Assembly (NCBI GenBank): GCA_021300195.1
Contig: JAJTIE010000005.1
Coordinates: 1-64,000, forward strand
DNA from: Bacteroidota bacterium
GTDB lineage: Bacteria > Bacteroidota > Bacteroidia > J057 > JAJTIE01
Direction: 5' to 3'
DNA: 64,000 nucleotides
Below the pieces are notes generated by a model. It ran no database searches and was not told where the DNA came from. It saw nothing but the letters and a program-made list of their open reading frames with translations. Below, piece by piece: positions 53,239-61,149 of this stretch. The position numbers and the translations under genes were made by a program. The stretch's first letter is position 1. Each line of letters begins with the position of its first letter.

Positions 53239-54312
53239 CTATACAAAGCGCTGTGCCAGGCGCCCAGCCAGCTCTTCCAGCACCACACTATGGGACTGCG
53301 CCAGTCCTCGCCCGTGGTCCACTAGCCGCTTCAGGTTATGGGGATGTGCGTTATCCATCCGAGCCATTTTTCGGTCTGTCAGCACATGGTTAATGCGCAC
53401 ATAGGTGTCGCAAATACCCTGCTTCCAGGCCTGGGGGGTAGGGGTAGGGATGGGCGTACCCTCCGATGTAGAGCCCTCAAAAAGTGTTTCCAGCTGGTGC
53501 TGGGTTACCTCCCGCGCTCCGTCAAACATTAGGCTAATAATGGTCATATCCGGCACAATCCAGCGGATATCTCCCCAGCGTGCTACCTGGGGCCTGAAGC
53601 GTAAGGCAGAGGTGCCTGTACCCAGAGAAACCAGCAGAATGGGCCGATCTGGCGTGCCGGCCGCGGTAAGCAGCTTCTGTGCTTCTGTAAAAGCGCAGAG
53701 GGCCGGATCATTGGCGCATACCCCCCCATCTATAAAGCGGTGATGCGTGCCATCCGGTGCCTGCACCGCGTAGGGGGCGAAGTAGGTAGGTGCGGCCGAG
53801 GTAGCGGCTGCTATCTCTCTGAGCCGAAAATCGGGCCGGTCGGCCCGCGCACGGTGCCGCTTGAAAAAATAGGCTTGGGCGTTATTCAGGTCATAGCTGG
53901 TAATCAGCAGTTCATTCAGCGCCTCGCTCAGGCACTGCTCACCCAGGTACTGGCGCAGCACGCGGTCCAGCCCCCTACGGCTGTAGCTGGGGCCATAAAA
54001 CCAGCTAACCACATCCTTGCGCAGGCTCCAGCCAGGCGCAAAGATCTCGGCACCTCGGTCTTGGAAGAGCGATACCAGATCAGCAGCGCGGTAGCTCCTG
54101 CTTCCATCCGGCTGGCCGTGCGCCAGTCCGCAGGCCAGGATGGCCCCCGTAGAGGTGCCTGCCAGCAGATCAAAGGCATCAGCCAAGGCAACTGTGCGCC
54201 CCAGCTGATTGATCAGCTTCTGCTCCAGTGCCTCCAGCACCAGGGCGGGAATTATGCCGCGTATGCCGCCGCCGTCTATGGAAAGGATGGTGTAGGGAAC
54301 TGTGTACTCCAT
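53239..54312 (-). CDS. Patatin-like phospholipase
   Basis: A 357-residue patatin-family acyl hydrolase. DGGGIRG (13-19) forms the oxyanion hole; GTSTG (52-56) holds nucleophile Ser54; FIDGGVCANDP supplies the catalytic Asp of the dyad. SAAPTYFAPY and a region like those in plant patatins are visible. There is no signal peptide, so it may act in the cytoplasm on membrane lipid. No nucleotidyl cyclase or other CBASS/defence partner is adjacent, so a plain lipase is more likely than a defence effector. Divergent from the methyltransferase gene. Confidence 0.9.
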   Translation of the reverse strand: MEYTVPYTILSIDGGGIRGIIPALVLEALEQKLINQLGRTVALADAFDLLAGTSTGAILACGLAHGQPDGSRSYRAADLVSLFQDRGAEIFAPGWSLRKDVVSWFYGPSYSRRGLDRVLRQYLGEQCLSEALNELLITSYDLNNAQAYFFKRHRARADRPDFRLREIAAATSAAPTYFAPYAVQAPDGTHHRFIDGGVCANDPALCAFTEAQKLLTAAGTPDRPILLVSLGTGTSALRFRPQVARWGDIRWIVPDMTIISLMFDGAREVTQHQLETLFEGSTSEGTPIPTPTPQAWKQGICDTYVRINHVLTDRKMARMDNAHPHNLKRLVDHGRGLAQSHSVVLEELAGRLAQRFV

Positions 54313-54408
54313 GTCGCCAAGCTAGCAAAATGTATGACTTGCTGTGCCAGCTGGCCGGCATCGGAAGCCGTGAGAAAGCTGTATATTGGGCAGCCCTTTT
54401 CACTCTGT

Positions 54409-55197
54409 ATGGCCTTTGCCCACCACTTGGATATCTCGCATCAGTTTGAGCAGCAGCAGGCTGTTACACAGGCGTATATCATCCCCTTTCTGGCTCCACA
54501 CTTTCGGCCAGGGCCGGGCATGCAGGTGCTGGATGTGGGCTGTGGGGTGGGCGGGGTACTGGCCCCCTTTGTAGCAGCAGGCTGCACCTGCACCGGGGTG
54601 GATGTGGACACGGCAAGCATAGAGGTGGGGAAGCAGCTGCACGCCGACCTGATAGCTGCTGGCAGCCTAGCCCTGTATCGCCAGGATATCTACGACTGGG
54701 ATACCGAACAACGCTTTGACCTGATCCTGCTGAAAGACAGCATAGAGCACATAGCGGACCAGGCACGCATCATTGGCCACCTGAAGACCTTTCTGAAACC
54801 GGGTGGTTTTATCTTCTTTGGCTTTCCGCCCTGGGTTATGCCCTTTGGGGGGCATCAGCAGGTTATCCGGCGTAGTGCCCTGCTCAGCAAGCTGCCGTGG
54901 TACCACCTGCTGCCCATGCCGCTATACCGGGCCGTGCTGCGTGCGGGCGGCGTGGAACCGGGCAACCAGGACTTTCTGATAGAAACCAAGGAACGGGGCA
55001 TCAGCAGCTGGCGCTTCCAGCGGATATTGAAACGCACCGGCTACCGGATTGTAAAACGCACTTTCTGGCTTTTCAACCCCATCTATCAGTACAAGTTTGG
55101 CCTAAAAGGACGCAAGCAGTTTGGGCCTATCGCCCATCTGCCCGGCCTGCGCGACCTCATCAGCACCGCCGTATACTACCTGGTACAGCCCCGATAG
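54409..55197 (+). CDS. SAM-dependent class I methyltransferase
   Basis: A 262-residue protein. VLDVGCGVGG (motif I) binds SAM, followed by TGVDVDTASIEVGKQL and a DLILLKDSIEHI stretch (motif IV-like). FLKPGGFIFFGFPPW matches methyltransferase post-motifs seen in Coq3/UbiG-like and sugar methyltransferases. The C-terminal part has long basic/aromatic stretches. I start at ATG 54409; the frame stays open far upstream across the patatin gene on the other strand, but that upstream part has no recognisable domain. Substrate unknown. Confidence 0.85.
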   Translation: MAFAHHLDISHQFEQQQAVTQAYIIPFLAPHFRPGPGMQVLDVGCGVGGVLAPFVAAGCTCTGVDVDTASIEVGKQLHADLIAAGSLALYRQDIYDWDTEQRFDLILLKDSIEHIADQARIIGHLKTFLKPGGFIFFGFPPWVMPFGGHQQVIRRSALLSKLPWYHLLPMPLYRAVLRAGGVEPGNQDFLIETKERGISSWRFQRILKRTGYRIVKRTFWLFNPIYQYKFGLKGRKQFGPIAHLPGLRDLISTAVYYLVQPR

Positions 55198-55305
55198 AAA
55201 TGCACGGCCGGATTTGAGGCCAGGCTGTGTAATAAAATCCGTATTTGTACAGCTAATCTTTTCCTGTCGTTTTCTAGCAGTAACTCGGCTTCCGCATCAG
55301 CTGGT

Positions 55306-56322
55306 TTAGCCCAGTTGTTCGGGTAACCCCGGCAGGGTAGCCAGTGCCTGCTGGGCGCTGATGCCATAGCCGCAGGCAAAGTGTCCCAGCGGGCAGGCCC
55401 GCCTGCCATGCAGGCCGCAGGGGCGGCAGACCAGGGGCTCGGGCGTTTCCAGCACCACCTGGTCGTCGGCCAGTGGGCCGAAGCCAAACTGAGGGATGGT
55501 GCTACAGAAGAAGGTCGTCGTGGGGGCATTCACGCTGCTGGCCAGGTGCAGGGGGGCGCTGTCGTTGGCAAACACGCGCATGGCCTGCTGCATCAGGGCG
55601 GTGGTCTGCATCAGGCTTAGCTGGCCGGCCAGCACCTGTGCGTGGGGCAGGCCATGGGCCAGGCGGCTGCACAGGGGCTCGTCGCTAGGTGCGCCCACCA
55701 GGTAGGCCGTCAGGGTGGGGGGTAGCAGCTCCAGCAGCTGCCGCCAGCGGGCTTCGGGCCACTGCTTGGTAGCCCACACACTGGCCGGGGCCAGCACCAC
55801 ATAGGGCTGCTGCTGGTAGGGGGCTACGGCGGCCTGGTCTTCCGGGCTGGGGTGCAGGCTGGGGCGTGCGGGCTGCTCGTCGGTCCAGGGGGCTATCAGC
55901 ACCTGGTTGCGCGCGGTTTCGTGCAGCCAGTGTGCGTCTTGCTGCTGGCCTATGGGGTGCTCGGCCGCCCAGGTGTAGGCAAAGGAGAAGGGGTTTTTCC
56001 GGTAGCCCACCTTGTAGCGGGCGTGCTGCAGCCAGGTGAGCAGCCCACTGGTGCCAAAGCGGTGCAGGTTCACCACCAGGTCCCACTGGTGCTGCCGTAG
56101 CCGCAGGGTTAGCCGCAGCAGGTTGCGCAGTTTATGCTTTCTTTTCACCCATACCCATACCTGGTCTATACCTGGGTGGTGTGCCAGCAGGCCCTCATTG
56201 CCCTGGCGCACCAGGTAGTGCACCTGGGCCTTGGGGTAGTGCTGCTTCAGCTTATTGGCTACAGCCGTAGCCAGGATGGCATCGCCTATGAAAGCGGTTT
56301 GTATAACCAGGATCTTCTGCAT
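55306..56322 (-). CDS. Glycosyltransferase family 9 (heptosyltransferase-like)
   Basis: A 338-residue GT-B glycosyltransferase. KILVIQTAFIGDAILATAVA (3-22) and VHYLVRQGNEGLL fit the N-terminal domain of the ADP-heptose:LPS heptosyltransferase family. VNLHRFGTSGLLTWL, VVLAPASVWATKQWP and VFANDSAPLHLASSVNAPTTTFF follow; the last is the sugar-nucleotide site. Near the C-terminus, CRPCGLHGRRACPLGHFACG has four cysteines in a tight cluster. Likely adds a core sugar to lipopolysaccharide. Transcribed after the OmpA-sized protein at 56345. Confidence 0.88.
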   Translation of the reverse strand: MQKILVIQTAFIGDAILATAVANKLKQHYPKAQVHYLVRQGNEGLLAHHPGIDQVWVWVKRKHKLRNLLRLTLRLRQHQWDLVVNLHRFGTSGLLTWLQHARYKVGYRKNPFSFAYTWAAEHPIGQQQDAHWLHETARNQVLIAPWTDEQPARPSLHPSPEDQAAVAPYQQQPYVVLAPASVWATKQWPEARWRQLLELLPPTLTAYLVGAPSDEPLCSRLAHGLPHAQVLAGQLSLMQTTALMQQAMRVFANDSAPLHLASSVNAPTTTFFCSTIPQFGFGPLADDQVVLETPEPLVCRPCGLHGRRACPLGHFACGYGISAQQALATLPGLPEQLG

Positions 56323-56344
56323 GCCTGGGGCTAGCTAGGCCCTA

Positions 56345-56986
56345 TTAGGGGAAGTAGTAGTTGATGGAAACGGCAAAGTTGGTCAGGTCCAGGTCGGTAC
56401 GCCCGCCTATATTGGGGGTGCCAGCGCCCGAGTCGTTTGCATCCACCTCGGTTCGTACGGTGGTCAGGTTGGTCTGAAACCGGATGCCGATCGGATTATT
56501 CAGGTTCAGCACCAGTTCGCCCATCACGGCCGGAGACAGAAAGCTGGCTTGCACAGCCCCGGTCCGGTTGGTCGTTTGGTTTACGAACGGCACCCGCACG
56601 TAGGTAAAGTTTCCGCCTATCCCCAGTGCAAAGCCCACCTTGCCCTCCGAAAACTTCGTGGCACCGGCCCCTATTTTGGCGGTGATGAATACGGGGGTCT
56701 GCACCAGCAGGCCAATGGGATCGGTAAACCGTACGCCAAAGTTCAGGTTGGGCTCTATGCCCACACTCAGGAAGTCGTCGCTGTGCGCGTACACATAGTT
56801 TACCCCGCCTGATATGGCAGCAAAGTAGGCCCCGGGCGAGTCGGAGAAATAATTGCTGCCATCCGGCAGCTTCATGCCAATGTAGTCTACAAACACCAAG
56901 CCCAGGTGTGGCTGAATCTTGTCTAGCAGCTCCTGGCTGCGCCCCAGCGATACCAAGCTAATGAGTAGAAGCAGAAGGATTTTCAT
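56345..56986 (-). CDS. Exported beta-barrel-like protein of unknown function
   Basis: A 213-residue protein. Signal peptide KILLLLLISLVSLGRSQ precedes alternating beta strands ending in LTNFAVSINYYFP, with terminal aromatic residue as in outer-membrane barrels. Gly-rich turns (GVNYVY, GIGGNFTYV) fit an eight- to ten-stranded barrel. It lies 22 bp upstream of the family 9 glycosyltransferase in the same direction and 24 bp after the radical SAM gene, so the three are probably co-transcribed. No named family recognised. Confidence 0.65.
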   Translation of the reverse strand: MKILLLLLISLVSLGRSQELLDKIQPHLGLVFVDYIGMKLPDGSNYFSDSPGAYFAAISGGVNYVYAHSDDFLSVGIEPNLNFGVRFTDPIGLLVQTPVFITAKIGAGATKFSEGKVGFALGIGGNFTYVRVPFVNQTTNRTGAVQASFLSPAVMGELVLNLNNPIGIRFQTNLTTVRTEVDANDSGAGTPNIGGRTDLDLTNFAVSINYYFP

Positions 56987-57010
56987 GGTTTTTAGGTTTT
57001 GGGTACCCGG

Positions 57011-58057
57011 TCAGGCGCGGGTGCCCCACACGCGGGTACCTTCGGTGCAGTTTTTGCAAATATCTATGTTTTTTCGGTTGTGCAGCAGCTGCCGGCGGAA
57101 GCTTTTGTAGGCCGGACTGTGGTGCCACACCTGGGCAAAGCTTTGCTCGGGCACCCGGCCCATTTCATAGCGCCCATCCTTGTCGAAGCAGCAGGGCAGC
57201 ACCCGGCCGTCCCAGGTTAGCTCGGCTCCCTGCCACAGTTTCCAGCAGTGGTTTAGCAGCCTGTTTTTGATGCGGTACTGTCCGTTCACGCGCTCGTAGC
57301 GGCTGTGGCTGCCCGCCTCGGGTATCAGCGCAGGTGCCTGCTCAAAGTCGTAGATCTGGGCCGTTTTGATACGCACCCGGTCTGCGCCCAGCTGCCGCCC
57401 CAGCAGCCGGGCCTCGTGTACCTCGTGCTGGTTGTGGCTGAAGACGATGAACTGCAGGTCGATAAAGGGCGTGGCCGAGCCCAGCTGCCGCTTCCAGTGT
57501 ACCAGGCGGCGGGTGCCGTCTAGCACAGCCTGAAAGCTGCCGCCCACGCGGTACTGCTCATAGCTGGCCTGGTTGGTGCCATCTAGGCTGATAACCAGCC
57601 TGCCCAGGCCGCTCTCTACGGTGGCCCGGGCCCGGGCATCGTCCAGGAAGTGCGCATTGGTGCTGGTCATCGTGAAGATCCCCCGGTCTGTCGCATAGCG
57701 CACCAGCTCTAGGAAGCGGGGGTGGATGTAGGGCTCGCCCTGGAAGTACAGCATCAGGTAGGCCAGGTAGGGGTGCAGTTCGTCTATCACCCGGGTGTAC
57801 CGCTCCACGTCCAGGTTGCCCATGGGGCGGCTGAAGCTGCGCAGGCCACTGGGGCACTGCGGGCAGCGCAGGTTGCAGGCGGTGGTGGGCTCTATGCCCA
57901 GGGCAATGGGGTAGCCCCAGTGGATGGGCCTGCGTACTGCCCTGCTTGCCAGATAGCTCAGGTATACCTGCAGGGCATTCCACAGCTTCAGGGGGGTAAG
58001 GGTACGGGCTATCAGCCTGCCCTCGCGTACGCGGCTACCTGGGGGGCGCATGTCCAA
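57011..58057 (-). CDS. Radical SAM/SPASM domain protein
   Basis: A 348-residue enzyme. CNLRCPQC near residues 59-66 is the CxxxCxxC site for the catalytic 4Fe-4S cluster. GEPYIHPRF, LVISLDGTNQASYEQYR and a C-terminal cysteine set (HCWKLW, VLPCCFD, ICKNC) match an SPASM auxiliary-cluster domain. Such proteins can modify peptides, enzymes or polysaccharides. No small precursor peptide is visible next to it, and its neighbours are envelope genes. The start could be 58057 or 58051. It is 9 bp downstream of rsmD. Confidence 0.88.
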   Translation of the reverse strand: MDMRPPGSRVREGRLIARTLTPLKLWNALQVYLSYLASRAVRRPIHWGYPIALGIEPTTACNLRCPQCPSGLRSFSRPMGNLDVERYTRVIDELHPYLAYLMLYFQGEPYIHPRFLELVRYATDRGIFTMTSTNAHFLDDARARATVESGLGRLVISLDGTNQASYEQYRVGGSFQAVLDGTRRLVHWKRQLGSATPFIDLQFIVFSHNQHEVHEARLLGRQLGADRVRIKTAQIYDFEQAPALIPEAGSHSRYERVNGQYRIKNRLLNHCWKLWQGAELTWDGRVLPCCFDKDGRYEMGRVPEQSFAQVWHHSPAYKSFRRQLLHNRKNIDICKNCTEGTRVWGTRA

Positions 58058-58066
58058 AGATAGGCT

Positions 58067-58642
58067 TTATTCCGGCTTATTCCCTTCGGGCAAGGCGGGG
58101 GCATCTGCCGGATCGGGCCGGAAGTGCGAGAAGGCACTCTGGCCATATATCCGTTTTTCTACAAAGCACTTCATCCCCTCGTACACCTCGGCACTCGGGT
58201 GCTCCAGGATGCACAGCCCGTCGGGTTCCAGCAGCCCGAGCGACTGCCGTACCAGCCGGGCCTTGTCTGCCAGTGCGTAGGGCGGATCCAGAAACACCAG
58301 GTCGAAGACTGGGCGGGGTGGCTGCGCCAGGTAGGCCTCCACACGCTGTTGTACAATTTGCCAGCCTTCTATTTGCCACGCCTGGCGTATGCGCTGCATG
58401 TGCTGCACAGCCTTGCGCTGCTGCTCCACGGTGGTTACCTGTTGTGCACCCCGGCTTAGGAATTCCAGCGAGATGGCACCCGACCCGCCGAAGAGGTCCA
58501 GCACCCGCAGCCCGCTCAGGGCTACCTGATGCTGCAGCCGGTTGAACAGGGCCTCGCGTGCCAGGTCCGTGGTGGGGCGTATGCCCAGGCTGGTGGGGGG
58601 CTGCAGGTGCCGGCCCCGATATTGGCCACTAATGATGCGCAT
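58067..58642 (-). CDS. rsmD: 16S rRNA (guanine(966)-N(2))-methyltransferase
   Basis: A 191-residue methyltransferase. MRIISGQYRGRHLQPP, IRPTTDLAREALFN (21-34), VLDLFGGSGAISLE (47-60) and the DPPY motif (119-122) are the RsmD signatures. It modifies one guanosine in 16S rRNA. Flanked by DUF3822 upstream (17 bp), a pairing typical of Bacteroidota. Confidence 0.95.
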   Translation of the reverse strand: MRIISGQYRGRHLQPPTSLGIRPTTDLAREALFNRLQHQVALSGLRVLDLFGGSGAISLEFLSRGAQQVTTVEQQRKAVQHMQRIRQAWQIEGWQIVQQRVEAYLAQPPRPVFDLVFLDPPYALADKARLVRQSLGLLEPDGLCILEHPSAEVYEGMKCFVEKRIYGQSAFSHFRPDPADAPALPEGNKPE

Positions 58643-58659
58643 GCTGCGCGTGTTAAAGG

Positions 58660-59514
58660 CTATTTAATCAGCAGATAAGAGAATTCATCCAGATAGAAGC
58701 CTGCCTCATTCAGGTGCGTACTGGCTGGGAATAGCCTGCGCCCTGCCACATAGTGCTTAAACTGCTGTGCCAGCAGGCCCTCTACTTCGGCCCGCATGGG
58801 TGCCGAGCCCGTGGCATACGTTATTACCTGCTGTGGGTGTATGCCCAAGGTCTCGTTTACTTTCATCAGGAAGTACAGCACATCGGCTGCACCTGTTACC
58901 TTATATCTGTTTACAAAGCGCAGCTTGCCCCCCTGGTACAGGGTGTAGATCATGTAGTCGGAGAATAACTCCACATTGGCAGCAGGCTTACCCTTTAGCG
59001 GGCCTATGTGCAGCTTGTGTGCAATCTGCATCACCGGGCTTACGATGTGGGTAAAATTCATGCGTCGCCGCTCGGGCCACGCTTCTTTTACCACGGTCTG
59101 CACCTCTTGTGGCACACAGAATAGCACACTCAGGTCTAGCGTCCGCACTTCATCCCGAAACACCTCGTCTTTCATCGTGTTGGTGTCAAACAGGGTTTCC
59201 ATATACAGGCCCTCTTTGCCCCGGGTAATGAAGCTGTTGGGCACGGCCAGCCAGGGGTCTGAGCTGAGCAGGATCTCCAGCTTGTCATACTTGTGCTGCA
59301 GAATAGGCTCAGATTCGGCGAGGGATTTCAGTGCCTTCGACGCCGTGAGTCCCTCGCTGTTTGGCACATAGCGTAGGTACATGGGGGCGCTGATCTGGTT
59401 TACCACCGCAAAGTGGATGCCATGGGCAGCCAGGCTGATTATCAGCTTGTAGTTCCCTACGAAGCTGTCATCCCAGCTGCTGCTCTTGAATTCTTGAACT
59501 GCGGTCTCTGCCAT
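58660..59514 (-). CDS. DUF3822 family protein
   Basis: A 284-residue protein. SSWDDSFVGNYKLIISL at the N-terminus, a central YMETLFDTNTMKDEVF and a C-terminal HLNEAGFYLDEFSYLL are typical of DUF3822. This family is nearly always beside rsmD in Bacteroidota; I recall an actin-like ATPase fold being proposed but cannot confirm it here. Start 59514 is an ATG preceded three bases upstream by TACTTTTG (59518-59525), an exact -7 element. TTG 59520 would overlap that promoter. Confidence 0.85.
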   Translation of the reverse strand: MAETAVQEFKSSSWDDSFVGNYKLIISLAAHGIHFAVVNQISAPMYLRYVPNSEGLTASKALKSLAESEPILQHKYDKLEILLSSDPWLAVPNSFITRGKEGLYMETLFDTNTMKDEVFRDEVRTLDLSVLFCVPQEVQTVVKEAWPERRRMNFTHIVSPVMQIAHKLHIGPLKGKPAANVELFSDYMIYTLYQGGKLRFVNRYKVTGAADVLYFLMKVNETLGIHPQQVITYATGSAPMRAEVEGLLAQQFKHYVAGRRLFPASTHLNEAGFYLDEFSYLLIK

Positions 59515-59517
59515 GCT

Positions 59518-59525
59518 CAAAAGTA
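59518..59525 (-). promoter_or_regulatory. -7 element immediately before the DUF3822 gene
   Basis: On the minus strand TACTTTTG is followed by AGC and the ATG at 59514. This predicts a transcript with no leader. Confidence 0.5.
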
Positions 59526-59633
59526 CAGAACATCTGCCAAATCAGCGAGGGCCTGTTGTACACACCCGGGCCGTGGCCTGGGTTTTGTAGCCCAGCGGCA
59601 CCGGGGCGATGAGGGGGGTATGGGCTGCGGTGC

Positions 59634-59641
59634 TATCTTTG
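59634..59641 (+). promoter_or_regulatory. -7 element immediately before the LolC/E-like permease gene
   Basis: TATCTTTG is an exact TAnnTTTG and is followed by CGC and the ATG at 59645. It sits back to back with the DUF3822 promoter. No TTG at 18 bp. Confidence 0.5.
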
Positions 59642-59644
59642 CGC

Positions 59645-60871
59645 ATGATCTTCAGTGCATGGGTGGCGCGGCGCATAGCCCTGGGTGGCAGGCGCAGCCT
59701 GAGCCGCCTTACCGTGTGGATGGCGGTGGGCAGCATGGCTATCGGCATCCTGGTTATGGAGGTCAGCCTGAGTGTGACGCGGGGCTTTCAGCAGCAGCTG
59801 GCCCAGCAGCTGGTGGGCTTTACCGGCCATGTGCAGATACAATACTACCTGGCCCAGCAGGATGATAGCCTGCGCACCCTACCCCTGCACGACCCCACGG
59901 TGGCAGGCCTGCCCGCGCAGTTTCCGGCCATACGTCACATTACCCCCTACATCCAGCAGGATGCCATGCTGAAGAGCACTACGGGCATAGAGGGCATACG
60001 CACCCTGGGCCTAAACCACCGCTGGGATACGGTTTTTTTCGCTTCGTCCCTGGTGGCGGGCCGGCTGCCCCGCTTCCCGCAGGGCGATACCCTAGGCTAT
60101 GAAGTGCTGCTGGGCCGGCGCCTGGCACGGCAGCTACAGGTGCAGGTGGGCCAGCCGGTCAAGCTCTATTTTCAGACCCAGGGCCGCATCCGCAGCCGCA
60201 CCCTCAGGGTGGTGGGCCTGTACGAAACCGGCTTTGCTGAGTTTGACCAGAGCGTTATCCTATGCCACCTGGGCCTGCTACAGCGGCTGCTGGGCCTGGC
60301 GCCCGACCGGGTGCAGGGCTTTGCCCTGCGCCTGGATCCCGATGCCGTCCCCGATGCCCTTACAGCAGCCATCCACCCCCGCCTGGCACCCGACCAGCAG
60401 GCCATGGGCCTGCGCCAGCGCCATGCCGACCTCTTCCAGTGGCTGGACATGATAGACCAGACCCTGCTGATTATTATGGGGCTGATGCTGTTTGTGGCGG
60501 TGCTGAATATGGCTGCAGCCCTGATGATGCTGATTACCGAACGGACTACCCTGATTGGCATCCTGAAGGCCCTGGGTGCCAGCGGCAGGCAGGTGCAGCG
60601 GATTTTCCTGTGGAATGCGGCGCTGCTGCTGCTGCGCGGGCTACTGCTGGGCAATGCCCTGGCCCTGCTGCTGCTGCTGCTGCAAGACCAAACCGGCCTA
60701 GTGCAGCTAGATGCCGATAGCTACTACCTGAATGAGGTGGCAGTGGCCTGGCCCTGGTGGGACTTTCTGTGGCTAAATATCTTCACGCTGGCTTTCTGCC
60801 TGCTGTGTATGTACCTGCCCGCACGCGTGGCACAGCGCCTGCCCATCACCCGCGCACTGCGCTTCCGCTAG
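59645..60871 (+). CDS. ABC transporter permease, LolC/LolE type
   Basis: A 408-residue protein. An N-terminal helix (about 24-46) is followed by a large periplasmic MacB-like domain (about 50-255) and an FtsX-type core of three helices near the C-terminus. ITERTTLIGILKALGASGRQVQRIFLWNAALLL and MYLPARVAQRLPITRALRFR are typical. The family moves lipoproteins from the inner to the outer membrane with LolD. The only LolD-like ATPase in the window is at 36649, so the pair is split. I start at 59645 as the -7 element is three bases upstream; a GTG/ATG at 59609 would place the element inside the gene. Confidence 0.88.
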   Translation: MIFSAWVARRIALGGRRSLSRLTVWMAVGSMAIGILVMEVSLSVTRGFQQQLAQQLVGFTGHVQIQYYLAQQDDSLRTLPLHDPTVAGLPAQFPAIRHITPYIQQDAMLKSTTGIEGIRTLGLNHRWDTVFFASSLVAGRLPRFPQGDTLGYEVLLGRRLARQLQVQVGQPVKLYFQTQGRIRSRTLRVVGLYETGFAEFDQSVILCHLGLLQRLLGLAPDRVQGFALRLDPDAVPDALTAAIHPRLAPDQQAMGLRQRHADLFQWLDMIDQTLLIIMGLMLFVAVLNMAAALMMLITERTTLIGILKALGASGRQVQRIFLWNAALLLLRGLLLGNALALLLLLLQDQTGLVQLDADSYYLNEVAVAWPWWDFLWLNIFTLAFCLLCMYLPARVAQRLPITRALRFR

Positions 60872-61096
60872 GGGGCACCGGTGGGATGGGGAAACAAACG
60901 GCTGTCTGATCATAATTTAAAAGCATTCTAAATAACTGCGCTTTTCAAGGCCCGCCATGCCCCTGCGTACGGAAAACCCCCTCTTGTCTTCATAAAAACT
61001 TCATTTTTTGGCACGAAAGCGTGTGCGGCTTTCTGCCAATGTCAGTACTTTTGACCCACAACAGCCGCGTAAGATTTTGTGGTGCCCCGGCCAGCC

Positions 61097-61126
61097 TTTG
61101 TTTTATCCGGAAAGCCCTTAATTTTG
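61097..61126 (+). promoter_or_regulatory. Promoter of the actA-actB operon
   Basis: TTTG (61097-61100), 18 bp, TAATTTTG (61119-61126), an exact -7 element. Its spacing equals that of both tRNA promoters. The ATG is 23 bp downstream. A second TACTTTTG at 61046-61053 has no partner at 18 bp. Confidence 0.7.
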
Positions 61127-61149
61127 CCGACATCGTAATCGTTCGATCT

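Noticed and set aside
53239-54312. Patatin lipase as a CBASS-type defence effector
   Set aside because: No cyclic nucleotide synthase, ubiquitin-like or other defence gene is adjacent; neighbours are housekeeping and envelope genes.
53740-54408. Long upstream extension of the methyltransferase frame
   Set aside because: It lies antisense to the patatin gene and contains no domain; the methyltransferase begins naturally at ATG 54409.
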